64,000 bases of DNA, taken from positions 3,467,001 to 3,531,000 of the forward strand of contig NZ_CP118610.1 of NCBI RefSeq assembly GCF_028993555.1, read 5' to 3'. Position 1 is the first letter of the stretch. Every line of letters begins with the position of its first letter. This DNA comes from Ensifer adhaerens. GTDB taxonomy: Bacteria > Pseudomonadota > Alphaproteobacteria > Rhizobiales > Rhizobiaceae. The notes beneath the pieces are model-generated. The model saw only the letters and a program-made list of their open reading frames with translations. It was not told where the DNA came from and did not search any database. The position numbers and the translations under genes are program-made. Of this stretch, positions 17,090-25,288 are shown in pieces.

Positions 17090-17383
17090 ATGAGACCGCC
17101 GAAAAGGATCCTGATTGCCGCCCGTTTGTTGCTTGGCCAGACACAGGCCGAGCTCGCACAGGACTCTGGGCTTGCCGTCCGAACCATATACAAAGCTGAG
17201 CATGGATCGATGGGTGTCGAGACCGTCGAAACACTTGTCGCTCACTTTGAAAAGCAGGGCATCGAGTTCGTGAAGCCCGATTCTGGGCGAGGCTGGGGGG
17301 TGTTCAACCATACGCTTTTCGAATCGTTCGATCAGGAAAAGCGCCGCCTACGAAAGAACAAAACCGCAGACGTTTCGCACTAG
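17090..17383 (+). CDS. XRE-family HTH regulator
   Basis: 97 aa. A helix-turn-helix spans about residues 5-45 (LIAARLLLGQTQAELAQDSGLAVRTIYKAE...), followed by the linker GVETVETLVAHFEKQGIEFV common in small rhizobial XRE proteins. The C-terminal 35 residues are basic and unassigned. It probably binds the three phased palindromes 60-120 bp upstream and so controls both itself and the divergent small gene, with the protease gene behind it. It is the last gene before the tRNA fragment that marks the island end. Confidence 0.88.
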   Translation: MRPPKRILIAARLLLGQTQAELAQDSGLAVRTIYKAEHGSMGVETVETLVAHFEKQGIEFVKPDSGRGWGVFNHTLFESFDQEKRRLRKNKTADVSH

Positions 17384-17539
17384 CGGGAACCAGTACGGCC
17401 CTGCCTATGCGGCAAGCTCGCCGTCAACATCCGGAGCTCAAGGCGCACGGCTGGCTTCGGCCGGATCCAAAGGGCTGTCGCAATCATGCGGCCCCCACAA
17501 AGCCTCAAGGCTAAAGCCGAATGGGAGCAAGACAAGTCC

Positions 17540-17589
17540 GTCTGGCCGATCCGCTCCGAGTAATGGAGCACTACACGGATCGGCCAGAC
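17540..17589. repeat. Perfect 14-bp inverted repeat near the attachment site
   Basis: GTCTGGCCGATCCG at 17540-17553 is repeated inverted at 17576-17589. An inner CTCC...GGAG stem (17554-17557 with 17564-17567) makes a branched or extended hairpin. There is no T-run. It sits about 100 bp inside the island from the tRNA fragment. Candidates are an accessory recombination site, a transfer-origin remnant, or a terminator for the XRE gene; sequence does not decide. Confidence 0.6.
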
Positions 17590-17686
17590 TACCGTTGGAG
17601 CAAGGGAACACAGGCTTGCAACGGAAGAGAAATCCGCTAGCCTCTGGAAGCGGTAAAGAATAGTAACTGGCGCTCCACCCTTAAAT

Positions 17687-17741
17687 GAGCACCAGATTCC
17701 TAATCTGGGGGTCCCGCGTTCGAATCGCGGCGGGATCACCA
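17687..17741 (+). pseudogene. 3' fragment of tRNA-Arg(CCT), probable attachment-site scar
   Basis: It folds as the 3' two-thirds of a tRNA. The anticodon stem is CCAGA (17692-17696) with TCTGG (17704-17708) around loop TTCCTAA, giving anticodon CCT (Arg). The T arm is CCGCG-TTCGAAT-CGCGG (17714-17730), followed by acceptor strand CGGGATC, discriminator A and encoded CCA. The required 5' acceptor strand GATCCCG and the D arm are absent upstream. Such fragments are left at the distal end of elements integrated in a tRNA 3' end; the intact gene should lie at the other end, left of this window. Confidence 0.85.
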
Positions 17742-17867
17742 TGAAAATCAAACAGATAGAAACCCACACCTTCCTGCACGTTCCCATAACCGTTCTGACT
17801 GGCGTTTACGCAGCTCTTAGCACCGCCCAAATGCGAGACTTCAGACAAACGCATTCGTCCGGTACTC

Positions 17868-18368
17868 ATGGTTCAGTTGCTCGTCACCTATATGGAAATG
17901 TGCAGACAGCCTGCGGGTGAAGCGCTTCCGCCGCCGATCGTCCATGCGGCAGTCGCGTCCGAGCGGCCGGATGCCGCCTCGTTCATGTCGCTCTATCGTG
18001 CCGTCGGCGAGCCATTGCGCTGGGATCAGCGCCAGAGCATGCCCGCAGCCGATCTCGACCACTTCCTCAGCAGTCCTTCGACGGGTCTTTACATCCTGCG
18101 GCTGGAGGGCCGGGCGGTCGGGCTCTGCGAATTCGACCGCATCGATACGCCGGACGTCGAACTCACCCATTTCGGTCTGGTCCCCGAGGCGTATGGCAGG
18201 AAGCTCGGACCGTTCCTCCTCGACAGCGCGCTGCGTTCCGTCTGGGATCGCGGACCGAACCGTATCTGGCTGCACACGGACGAATGGGATCACCCCAAGG
18301 CGCAGGACACCTATCGCCGCGCCGGCTTCAGCGTCTTCACGCAGAAACTCGAAGAGATCGAACCCTGA
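17868..18368 (+). CDS. GNAT-family N-acetyltransferase
   Basis: 166 aa. The acetyl-CoA-binding segment is HFGLVPEAYGRKLGPFLLDSAL (about 107-128; the usual R/QxxGxG/A loop is here EAYGRKLG). The C-terminal strand WDHPKAQDTYRRAGFSVF is typical of the fold. It starts 126 bp after the tRNA scar, so it is the first host gene beyond the island. The ATG at 17868 lacks a clear ribosome site, and the ATG at 17892 is an alternative. Its original promoter may have been displaced by the integration. Substrate unknown. Confidence 0.83.
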   Translation: MVQLLVTYMEMCRQPAGEALPPPIVHAAVASERPDAASFMSLYRAVGEPLRWDQRQSMPAADLDHFLSSPSTGLYILRLEGRAVGLCEFDRIDTPDVELTHFGLVPEAYGRKLGPFLLDSALRSVWDRGPNRIWLHTDEWDHPKAQDTYRRAGFSVFTQKLEEIEP

Positions 18369-18377
18369 CGCCTGCCC

Positions 18378-19280
18378 TCACCGCAACGGCTGCCACGCCG
18401 GGCCTCGCCAGGCCCTCAACTCCTGCAGGAAAACCTGCAGCCGCGACGGCAGAAACCGTCGCGTCGGATAGACCGCTTGAACGAAGACATCGGGGGCAGA
18501 CCATCCCGGAAGCACGCGCACGAGCTTGCCGCTCGCAAGCAGGCTGTCACAGAAGATCGGCGGAAGCCGGCCGATGCCGTGACCGCGCTCGGTCATGGCG
18601 CTCGCCGATTGGATATCGTGCACCGACACCACACCGGTCACATGAAGGCTGATCGTTTCATCCCCATGGACCAGATGCCATTCGGCTTCATTGTTCCGGG
18701 CATTGACCAGGACGCAGCGGTGCCCGCTGAGATCGTCCGGTCGCGACGGAACGCCGTATTCGTCGAGATACTGAGGGGCAGCGACGAGATAATGGGTGCT
18801 TCTGCCGATGCGCTGCGCGACAAGCGATGAATCGCGCAAGTCGCCAAACCGGACCGCGACGTCGATGTTTTCGGCAACGAGGTCCATGAACATGTTGGTG
18901 ACGAGGAGATCGACCTCGATATCAGGATACTTCTTCAGGAATGCGGACAGGAAATCGAAGAACGGCGGCTGCCCGAGCGTCACGGGTACCGTGATGCGCA
19001 ACAGCCCTTCGGGATTTCTCTGCGCCTCGCTCAAGACCCGTTCGGCGTCGTGAAGCTGCTTCAGCGGTTCGCTGCACTCCGCATAGTAGGCACGCCCCTG
19101 AGCCGTCAGGCTCAATTTACGCGTCGTCCGCTGGATCAGCGTGACGCCCAGTTGCTCTTCCAGCGCCGTCACCTTGCGGCTGACGGTGGAGACCGGCATG
19201 CCGAGCGCCCGCGCTGCCCGGCTGAAACTCTCGAATTGGGCAACGGCAGCAAAGACCGCGATATCGTTCAAATCGACCAT
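18378..19280 (-). CDS. LysR-type regulator divergent from SDR-RidA operon
   Basis: 300 aa. The HTH (residues 1-60, MVDLNDIAVFAAVAQFESFS) is followed by an effector domain containing GLLRITVPVTLGQPPFFDFL and the DLSGHRCVLVN segment typical of the AaeR/DmlR-like branch. It is divergent from the SDR gene whose start is at 19393, and the 112-bp gap is the probable shared control region. It converges with the GNAT gene 10 bp away. Confidence 0.92.
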   Translation of the reverse strand: MVDLNDIAVFAAVAQFESFSRAARALGMPVSTVSRKVTALEEQLGVTLIQRTTRKLSLTAQGRAYYAECSEPLKQLHDAERVLSEAQRNPEGLLRITVPVTLGQPPFFDFLSAFLKKYPDIEVDLLVTNMFMDLVAENIDVAVRFGDLRDSSLVAQRIGRSTHYLVAAPQYLDEYGVPSRPDDLSGHRCVLVNARNNEAEWHLVHGDETISLHVTGVVSVHDIQSASAMTERGHGIGRLPPIFCDSLLASGKLVRVLPGWSAPDVFVQAVYPTRRFLPSRLQVFLQELRAWRGPAWQPLR

Positions 19281-19392
19281 GTGACGATTTTTGCACCAGT
19301 GGAAATGTAATTCCAGATATTTCCGTCTAATCGCGCAATGCGGCGTCGGCCATATTCACCTCACCAAAGCAATCCAGCCACGGAGAGATCAA

Positions 19393-20115
19393 ATGGCAAA
19401 CAAGGTCGCAATCGTCACCGGCGCCTCCCAGGGCATCGGAGCCGGTCTGGTCAACGCCTTCCTCGGTGAAGGCTACAGCGTCGTCGCCACCTCGCGAAAC
19501 GTCAGTCAGTCCCGGGAAATCATCGAATCTGACCGGGTGGCGCGCGTCGACGGCGATATCGCCGATCCGGCAACGGCAAAACGGGTGGTCGAAACCGCGA
19601 TCGACCGGTTCGGCTCGATCGATGCGCTCGTCAACAACGCCGGCATCTTCTTCACCAAGCCCTTCATCGACTACACGGCCGACGACTATCGACAGCTGAG
19701 CGCCACGAACATCGAGGGTTTCCTGCATATGACCCAGCTCGTCATCAAACAGATGCTGGCGCAGAAGCGAGGCGGCAGCATCGTCAGCATCACGACGCCG
19801 CTCGCCGATCGGCCGATCGCAGGCATGAACGCTTCCGTTGCCATGCTCACCAAAGGCGGCGTCAATGCGATCTCGAAGAACATCGCCATGGAATACGCAA
19901 GGGACGGAATCCGGGTCAACATCGTCGCTCCCGGCGTCGTCGACACGCCGCTTCACAAGAACAATCCGAAGGATTTCCTGAACACGCTCTCGCCGATGCA
20001 CAGCATTTCCAGCGTCGACGAGATCGTCGATGCCGTGCTCTTCCTCACCAGGGCGCCGCGCATAACCGGGGAGGTGCTGAACGTCGACGGCGGCGCGCAT
20101 TTGGGTCGATGGTAG
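19393..20115 (+). CDS. Short-chain dehydrogenase/reductase
   Basis: 240 aa from the ATG at 19393, with GGAGAG upstream; the longer frame from 19291 has no such site. The cofactor motif is TGASQGIGAG (residues about 9-18), NNAG at about 85-88, then a C-terminal GEVLNVDGGAHLG. Where the catalytic YxxxK is expected, the sequence after the Ser strand (SIVSITTPLADRPIAGMNASVAMLTKGGV) has no tyrosine four residues before the lysine, so the active site is atypical. It overlaps the RidA-family gene by 7 bp. Confidence 0.88.
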   Translation: MANKVAIVTGASQGIGAGLVNAFLGEGYSVVATSRNVSQSREIIESDRVARVDGDIADPATAKRVVETAIDRFGSIDALVNNAGIFFTKPFIDYTADDYRQLSATNIEGFLHMTQLVIKQMLAQKRGGSIVSITTPLADRPIAGMNASVAMLTKGGVNAISKNIAMEYARDGIRVNIVAPGVVDTPLHKNNPKDFLNTLSPMHSISSVDEIVDAVLFLTRAPRITGEVLNVDGGAHLGRW

Positions 20116-20597
20116 ACCGGATCCCCGCGCCCGCCGTTGGCGCAGAACAGCGGTTGAAGGAACTCGGCATCACTCTGCCTCCGCCACCCACACCCTTCGG
20201 CAATTATGTCGAAGCGGTCAGGATCGGCAAGCTGCTCTATCTGAGCGGCATGCTGCCGGTCATCGACCGAAAGCCGCAGGTCATCGGCCGGCTCGGCGGC
20301 GAATTGACTGCCGATGAGGGACGTCGCGCGGCGGAGATCGCCACACTCAGCGCGCTCTCGGCGATCAGGGCGGAACTCGGTTCGCTCGACAGGGTCACCG
20401 CCATCGCCAAGCTCGGTGTCTACATCGCAACGTCAGGCGATTTCCGCGATCACCCTCAGGTCGCCGATGGCGCGTCCGACATGCTCGCCGAGATCTTTGG
20501 ACCCGAGATGCTGTCCGGCCGCATCGTCCTTGGCGTTGCCAGCCTGCCACTCGGGCTGCCGGTCGAAATCGAGCTCTTGGTCGAAGTGGCGGAATGA
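20109..20597 (+). CDS. RidA (YjgF/YER057c/UK114) family protein
   Basis: 162 aa, of the longer YjgF-like subtype. It begins with RLKELGITLPPPPTPFGNYVEAVRIGKLLYLSGMLP and has the late RIVLGVASLPLGLPVEIELLVEV. The canonical RidA Arg near residue 105 (R in NRPxR) falls in the DMLAEIFGPEMLSGRIVLGVASLP region, so imine deaminase activity is possible but unproven. Translationally coupled to the upstream SDR. A terminator follows at 20702. Confidence 0.9.
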   Translation: MVDRIPAPAVGAEQRLKELGITLPPPPTPFGNYVEAVRIGKLLYLSGMLPVIDRKPQVIGRLGGELTADEGRRAAEIATLSALSAIRAELGSLDRVTAIAKLGVYIATSGDFRDHPQVADGASDMLAEIFGPEMLSGRIVLGVASLPLGLPVEIELLVEVAE

Positions 20598-20701
20598 AAA
20601 AAGCGTGTTCGTCATTTGCCTGTCACGAACAGAAGCTATTGAACAGTCATACCTTCTTGATGACCACGGATGAACTGGCGTCGATTGAAGGTGATGAGGA
20701 A

Positions 20702-20727
20702 GGTCGGGTTTGCCCCGGCCTTTTTTG
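20702..20727 (+). terminator. Rho-independent terminator after the SDR-RidA operon
   Basis: GGTCGGG (20702-20708) pairs with CCCGGCC (20714-20720), including one G-T wobble, followed by TTTTTT. It is about 105 bp after the RidA stop and ends before the convergent VOC gene. Confidence 0.75.
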
Positions 20728-20755
20728 TTGGGTGGAAGCCCGTCTGCGCGGCGCC

Positions 20756-21124
20756 TTAGCCATCCGGCCGGCAGACACGCAGCCTGTGACCGTCCGGGTC
20801 GAGCGCGACGAAGGTGCGGCCGAAGACAGCGGTCTTCAATTCCTGCTCGATCATGATCCCGCGGCTCTGCCATTCCGCGTAGAGCCGCTCGACCTCCGCA
20901 TCGTCCTTCACCATGAACGCGATTTCCGAGCGGTGGCCGGTACCGGACGAGACGAAATCCCGCGCAGCTGTGGACCAGAGGCTGAAAGTCAGCCCGTTCT
21001 CGAGTTCGAAGGCGACATAGGCCGGGAAAGCGGCCACGGGCTCCCGTCCGATGAGGTCGATGTAGAAGCGTGTGCTTGCCATGGGGTCTTCGACATAAAG
21101 CAGGATAAGGTTCGGTGACAGCAT
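20756..21124 (-). CDS. VOC (glyoxalase/bleomycin-resistance) family protein
   Basis: 122 aa, one two-module VOC fold: NLILLYVEDPMASTRFYIDLIGREPV at the N-terminus and the C-terminal FGRTFVALDPDGHRLRVCRP, with a metal-type Asp/His pair. GAAGGAG precedes the ATG. Family members bind or modify small molecules, or sequester antibiotics. Nothing nearby indicates the ligand. Single gene, convergent with the RidA operon. Confidence 0.88.
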   Translation of the reverse strand: MLSPNLILLYVEDPMASTRFYIDLIGREPVAAFPAYVAFELENGLTFSLWSTAARDFVSSGTGHRSEIAFMVKDDAEVERLYAEWQSRGIMIEQELKTAVFGRTFVALDPDGHRLRVCRPDG

Positions 21125-21199
21125 CGTCGGGTCTCCTTCTGGACGACCGGACCCTAGGCGAGGCCGCTGTCAATTCCTGGCAGCATCTGCCGATCCATC

Positions 21200-21230
21200 A
21201 AAAAACCGCCGGCTCATCCGAACCGGCGGT
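21200..21230 (-). terminator. Terminator of the 53-aa membrane protein gene
   Basis: On the minus strand, ACCGCCGG (21223-21230 side) pairs with CCGGCGGT (21205-21212 side) around a 10-nt loop and is followed by a T-run (plus-strand A-run 21200-21205). An 8-bp perfect stem about 27 bp after the stop codon. Confidence 0.85.
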
Positions 21231-21256
21231 CGTCGTTTTGCCTGGAAGGCAGCGCG

Positions 21257-21418
21257 TCAGAAGACGGCCAGGTATTTCAGCAGAGAGATGATGCCGATGA
21301 TGATCACGATGATCTGGACGATCTGTTTGGCGCGCGCGTCGAGCGGCAGCCGCTGGACGAGGTAAAGCACCAGCACGATGACGAGGAACGTAATCAGGAT
21401 TCCGATAAGCAGCCCCAT
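21257..21418 (-). CDS. 53-aa membrane protein (Thivi_2564-type)
   Basis: Encodes MGLLIGILITFLVIVLVLYL, a short charged turn QRLPLDARAKQ, and a second hydrophobic helix ending LLKYLAVF: a two-helix hairpin membrane protein. This is the pattern of the small family annotated Thivi_2564 in proteobacteria (name from memory). GGGAG sits before the ATG and a strong terminator follows, so it is a monocistronic gene. It was overlooked by length in simple frame lists, where a longer meaningless frame overlaps it. Role unknown. Confidence 0.82.
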   Translation of the reverse strand: MGLLIGILITFLVIVLVLYLVQRLPLDARAKQIVQIIVIIIGIISLLKYLAVF

Positions 21419-21571
21419 GGATCAACTCCCATCTTTTACAACAGCGCCGCGATGGCGTCGGAAATGTAACTAGGAGGCGAGGGCAAAAGTTCCAATCGGG
21501 GCGTGAACTTGTATGGCCGGCAGGCCCGATACGCGCAGGCAGAATACGTTCACGCCGCCGAAGTGTCGGTG

Positions 21572-22294
21572 TCAGGAGGCAGGCTTGCAGGCGATCCCCT
21601 GATCCCCTTCGCCCTTCGTCGCATCGAACAGCGTCGCCTCGTCACCCTTGGTCCACCAGATGTACTGGCCACCGGCATATTTGGCGCCCGAGCCCGAGAT
21701 CACGTTCGACGCCACGACGAAGGTGCCGTCGATGGTGAAGGTCACCAGCGAGACCGGTCCGGCATTGATGTATTCCGCCTCCACCACCTTGCCGCCGCAG
21801 TCGTAGCGCACCGATTGCCGATCCACGGAACCCGCGCCCGGAACCCGGATCGTCACATCAACCTCTTCGGCGCTTGCGGCCATCGAGGCAAGCCTCATGG
21901 CAGTAGCCCCGCCCTGTTTGGCAAGGATGAGCTTCGTACCCTCCACCGTCCAGGTGAGCTCGCTGCGCAGCGCATCGAGGAACTTCCGCTCCTGATCCAT
22001 CACCGCCGGTACGCACATCTTGCGCGTCGACGCGGCAGGACCAAAGGTGATTTTCTTGCCCGACAGGCTGAAGGTGCCGGTGAAATGGTTGCACCCGGCC
22101 ATGCCGCCATAGGTGCCGTCTTCGCGGATTTCCAGCGTCGACTGAAGGTTGTCGATCACCCCGCCGCCGCCAATGTCTTCGGCAAGCCAGGTGGCGACCA
22201 GCGGCGTCGGCACGTTTTCGGCGGCGACAGGCTGCATAGACGCCACTTCGATCGTCACGCAGGCGCAGGAAACGGCGGCAATCGCTTTCAGCAT
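21572..22294 (-). CDS. Periplasmic META (HslJ) - MliC lysozyme-inhibitor-like fusion
   Basis: 240 aa from the ATG at 22294 with AAGGAG upstream; the upstream extension of the frame is rejected. Residues 1-30 are a signal peptide ending PVAAEN. Residues about 35-145 form a META domain (TWLAEDI..., DGTYGGMAGCNHFTGTFSLS, FGPAASTRKMC). Residues about 160-240 form an MliC-type domain (VRYDCGGKVVEAEY..., GAKYAGGQYIWWTKGDEATL), the fold that blocks the active site of C-type lysozyme. Likely protects the envelope; the exact target is inferred. Confidence 0.85.
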   Translation of the reverse strand: MLKAIAAVSCACVTIEVASMQPVAAENVPTPLVATWLAEDIGGGGVIDNLQSTLEIREDGTYGGMAGCNHFTGTFSLSGKKITFGPAASTRKMCVPAVMDQERKFLDALRSELTWTVEGTKLILAKQGGATAMRLASMAASAEEVDVTIRVPGAGSVDRQSVRYDCGGKVVEAEYINAGPVSLVTFTIDGTFVVASNVISGSGAKYAGGQYIWWTKGDEATLFDATKGEGDQGIACKPAS

Positions 22295-22402
22295 CGCGAA
22301 CTCCTTCAGGCTTCGACTCAAATAGCAGATCCGATTCTTAGCCCGTGCGCGAGACGGATTGAAGACCACGCCCTTGTTGCCGGCGGAATTCGCCTGTAGA
22401 GC

Positions 22403-22508
22403 CTAGAGCGCCGTGCGTTCATTTGAACGCACAAAGGACGCTCTAGCACTTTGATGGTAGAGCATCGTTCTGCCCTCAAGTGATTCCACTTGAAGGCAGG
22501 ATGCTCTA
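22403..22508 (-). repeat. Mosaic palindromic intergenic repeat, copy A
   Basis: Two nested hairpins. CTAGAGCG (22403-22410) pairs with CGCTCTAG (22439-22446) and encloses GTGCGTTCA/TGAACGCAC. AGAGCATC (22459-22466) pairs with GATGCTCT (22500-22507) and encloses TCAAGT...ACTTGA. On the minus strand it aligns over about 105 bases with the repeat at 46629-46735, and its first module with 43402-43452. It resembles rhizobial RIME-type elements. Confidence 0.8.
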
Positions 22509-22598
22509 GCGCACAACATAAAAAACTCGGACCGATCTGAACCAGATCATGCGCTGCATCCGCGACTCGCCGCGTGCATTGCCTCCGAAAAAAAGAAC

Positions 22599-23786
22599 AT
22601 GGGTATTGGCATGGCATCCCGCGACAGTGCGAAACGCCGACTGACGATTCTCGGCTCGACCGGTTCGATCGGCACCAACACGCTCGACGTCATCGAGCGT
22701 CTGGGCGGCCGCGAGCGCTTCGACGTGGTCGCAGTCACCGGCAACGGCAACATTCCTCTGCTTGCCGAACAGGCTGTTAAGGTCGGCGCCGAACTCGCGG
22801 TCACCGCCAACGAAAACCAGTACGAAAACCTGAAGGCAGCACTTGCCGGCACCGGCATTGCGGTTGCCGCCGGCAGGAGCGGCCTGATCGAGGCCGCCGA
22901 GCGTGACGCTGACTGGGTGATGGCGGCGATCGTCGGCAATGCCGGCCTGGCGCCCACTCTCGCGGCGGCCAGCCGCGGCGCCGACATTGCCCTTGCCAAC
23001 AAGGAGTGCCTGGTTTCCGCCGGCAGCCTGTTCATCGAGGCGGTGAAGAAGGGCGGCGGACGTCTGCTGCCTGTCGACAGCGAACACAACGCCATCTTCC
23101 AGGTTCTGGAGGAGCACCAGCGCCATGCGGTCGAGCGCATCATCCTGACGGCTTCGGGTGGGCCGTTCCGCACCAAGTCGCTGGAAGAGATGCGGCACGT
23201 GACCGCCGATGTCGCACGTGCCCATCCGAACTGGTCGATGGGCCTGAAAATCTCGATCGACAGTGCCTCGATGTTCAACAAGGCGCTGGAGATGATCGAG
23301 GCCAAACATCTCTTCGCGCTTGAACCCGAGCAGGTCGAGGTGATCGTGCATCCGCAGTCGGTGATCCACTCGATGGTCGGCTATACCGATGGCTCGGTGC
23401 TCGCACAGCTCGGCTGCCCGGACATGCGCACGGCTATCGGCTATGCGCTCGCCTATCCGAGCCGCTGCAGCCTGCCGATCGAGCGGCTCGATTTCGCCAA
23501 GCTCTCCCGCCTCGATTTCGAAGCGCCGGACGAAGTGCGCTTTCCCGCAATCCGTCTCGCACGCCGCGCGATGGTCGAAGGCGGAGTGCAGGGGGCCGTG
23601 CTCAACGGCGCCAAGGAAACGGCGCTCGACGCCTTCATCGCCGGCCGCACCGGCTTTCTCGCCATGGCCGAAATCGTCGAAAAGGTCATGGACAAGCTCG
23701 CCCACCTGCCGGCGGCCGCAACGATGGACGATGTTTTCGCCGCCGACGAAAAAGCCCGGCACTTGGCGGCCGGGCTGCTTCAGTAA
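22599..23786 (+). CDS. dxr: 1-deoxy-D-xylulose 5-phosphate reductoisomerase
   Basis: 395 aa, normal length. It converts DXP to 2-C-methyl-D-erythritol 4-phosphate with NADPH, the committed step of the MEP isoprenoid pathway. The NADPH loop is GSTGSIGTNTLDV (about 19-31), followed by ANKECLV, the metal-binding DSEHNAIFQ, TASGGPFR, the substrate loop HPNWSMG and HPQSVIHSMV. The start could also be the ATG at 22611 (MASRDSAKRRL). A single gene convergent with hemA, with a mosaic repeat upstream. Confidence 0.97.
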   Translation: MGIGMASRDSAKRRLTILGSTGSIGTNTLDVIERLGGRERFDVVAVTGNGNIPLLAEQAVKVGAELAVTANENQYENLKAALAGTGIAVAAGRSGLIEAAERDADWVMAAIVGNAGLAPTLAAASRGADIALANKECLVSAGSLFIEAVKKGGGRLLPVDSEHNAIFQVLEEHQRHAVERIILTASGGPFRTKSLEEMRHVTADVARAHPNWSMGLKISIDSASMFNKALEMIEAKHLFALEPEQVEVIVHPQSVIHSMVGYTDGSVLAQLGCPDMRTAIGYALAYPSRCSLPIERLDFAKLSRLDFEAPDEVRFPAIRLARRAMVEGGVQGAVLNGAKETALDAFIAGRTGFLAMAEIVEKVMDKLAHLPAAATMDDVFAADEKARHLAAGLLQ

Positions 23787-23824
23787 GTTCTAGCTTTCAG
23801 TGCCAGCCTGAGCCAGCGATCGCC

Positions 23825-25039
23825 TCAGGCGACCGCGCGGGCCAGCGCACAGCGCGACCACAGCGAATGCAGCGCGCCGACGAGATGGTCGATGTCGGCA
23901 TCCGAATGCAGCGGCGTCGGGGTGATGCGCAGGCGCTCGGTCTTCTTCGGCACCGTCGGATAGTTGATCGGCTGCACGTAGACGCCGAAATTGTCGAGCA
24001 GCAGATCGGAGATCCACTTGCACTTGGCCGCGTCGCCAACCATGACCGGCACGATATGGCTCGGGTTCGGCATGTGCGGAATGCCACGCTGGTCGAGCAA
24101 CGAGCGCAGACGACGGACGCGCTCCTGATGCGCGAAACGTTCGACCTGGCTTTCCTTCAGGTGACGGATCGAGGCGAGTGCACCGGCGGCAAGCGTCGGC
24201 GGCAGCGCCGTCGTGAAGATGAAGCCGGATGCGAACGAGCGGATGAAATCGCAGAGCGCCGCCGAGCCGGTGATATAACCGCCCATGACGCCGAAGGCCT
24301 TGCCGAGCGTGCCTTCGATCACCGTCAGGCGGTGCATCAGGCCTTCGCGCTCGGCAATGCCGCCGCCGCGAGGACCGTACATGCCGACGGCATGCACCTC
24401 GTCGAGATAGGTCATGGCGCCGTACTTGTCGGCGAGGTCACAGAATTCCTTGATCGGCGCGATGTCGCCATCCATCGAGTAGACGGATTCGAACGCGATA
24501 AGCTTCGGCGCGCGCGGATCGGCAGCGGCGAGCTTGGCTTCGAGGTCAGCGACCGAATTGTGTTTGAAGATGACGCGTTCGCACTTGGAGTGACGGATCC
24601 CCTCGATCATCGAAGCGTGATTCCCGGCGTCCGAGAAGACGATGACGCCAGGAATCTTCGAACAGAGCGTGCCGAGTGCGGCCCAGTTGGACACGTAGCC
24701 CGAGGTGAACAGCAGCGCCGATTCCTTGCCGTGCAGGTCCGCGAGCTCGCGCTCAAGCAGGACGTGGTAGTGGTTGGTACCGGAGATGTTGCGGGTACCT
24801 CCGGCGCCGGCACCGCATTCGTCGATGGCGTGCTTCATCGCCTCGGTGACAACGGAATGCTGGCCCATGCCGAGATAGTCGTTCGAACACCAGACGGTGA
24901 CTTCCTGAACGCCTGCAGCCGTGTGGCGCGCTGCCTTCGGGAATTGGCCGCGATGACGGGCGAGGTCTGCGAAAACCCGGTAGCGGCCTTCCTGATGCAG
25001 CCCGTCCAGCTCGTTCTTAAAGAAATTCTCGAAATCCAT
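23825..25039 (-). CDS. hemA: 5-aminolevulinate synthase
   Basis: 404 aa from the second of two adjacent ATGs (25039, [15 protein letters not shown]), which matches rhizobial HemA and has TGGAGAA at good spacing; the frame is open to 25072. This PLP enzyme condenses glycine and succinyl-CoA, the C4 route to heme of alphaproteobacteria. The glycine-rich [15 protein letters not shown], the [15 protein letters not shown] segment and the PLP lysine in [16 protein letters not shown] are present. An FNR/FixK-like palindrome lies about 250 bp upstream, fitting oxygen-dependent heme demand. Confidence 0.97.
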   Translation of the reverse strand: MDFENFFKNELDGLHQEGRYRVFADLARHRGQFPKAARHTAAGVQEVTVWCSNDYLGMGQHSVVTEAMKHAIDECGAGAGGTRNISGTNHYHVLLERELADLHGKESALLFTSGYVSNWAALGTLCSKIPGVIVFSDAGNHASMIEGIRHSKCERVIFKHNSVADLEAKLAAADPRAPKLIAFESVYSMDGDIAPIKEFCDLADKYGAMTYLDEVHAVGMYGPRGGGIAEREGLMHRLTVIEGTLGKAFGVMGGYITGSAALCDFIRSFASGFIFTTALPPTLAAGALASIRHLKESQVERFAHQERVRRLRSLLDQRGIPHMPNPSHIVPVMVGDAAKCKWISDLLLDNFGVYVQPINYPTVPKKTERLRITPTPLHSDADIDHLVGALHSLWSRCALARAVA

Positions 25040-25288
25040 CATTTTCTCCAGTGCCCGGTCGCTTTTCTTCAATCAAAGCGACCTGGGGTCAACCTCGGAA
25101 TGCTCGGCATCTGCCAACTGCGGCAAAAGGCCCTTCAAGCGCTGCCCGCCCAATGATTGCATCCGAGATGATCTAGCATTTTTGATCCAGAGCATCTTCG
25201 CTGCTTTCAGTGAAAGCGTTTCAACCGAGACAACGCTAGTTTTGAAACATTCCAAAGAAAGCCTTAGCGCATGTTCATCCCTTCAAGC

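Larger units (their letters stand above)
1..17741. mobile_element. Putative integrated genomic island, right end (left end outside window)
   Basis: The right boundary is the tRNA-Arg(CCT) 3' fragment at 17687-17741. Because that fragment reads left to right, the element must lie to its left. No intact copy of the tRNA was seen in 1-17686, so the island would extend past base 1. Support includes mixed codon use, island-type hypotheticals, an XRE switch, and a change to uniformly GC-rich core genes after 17868. The core-like ETF-QO gene inside is the main doubt; an older or smaller element is possible. Confidence 0.5.
17384..17867. other. Gene-free island end
   Basis: 484 bp between the XRE and GNAT genes. 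It holds a 14-bp inverted repeat (17540-17589) and the tRNA-Arg 3' fragment (17687-17741). I see no convincing protein; the 135-aa minus-strand frame is an artefact of the tRNA sequence. No integrase or its remnant is visible, so the recombinase is presumably at the other island end outside the window. Confidence 0.7.

Noticed and set aside
17380..17787. 135-aa minus-strand frame containing PPRFERGTPRLG
   Set aside because: That peptide is the usual false translation of a tRNA 3' half; it instead confirmed the tRNA-Arg fragment.
21198..21425. 75-aa His/Arg-rich minus-strand frame
   Set aside because: Wrong frame of the 53-aa two-helix membrane protein, which has a ribosome site, sensible topology and terminator.
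25166..25230. Further mosaic repeat copy upstream of hemA
   Set aside because: Short AGAGCATC-like and TTTCA/TGAAA pieces are present, but the alignment with copies A-C is too poor to call.
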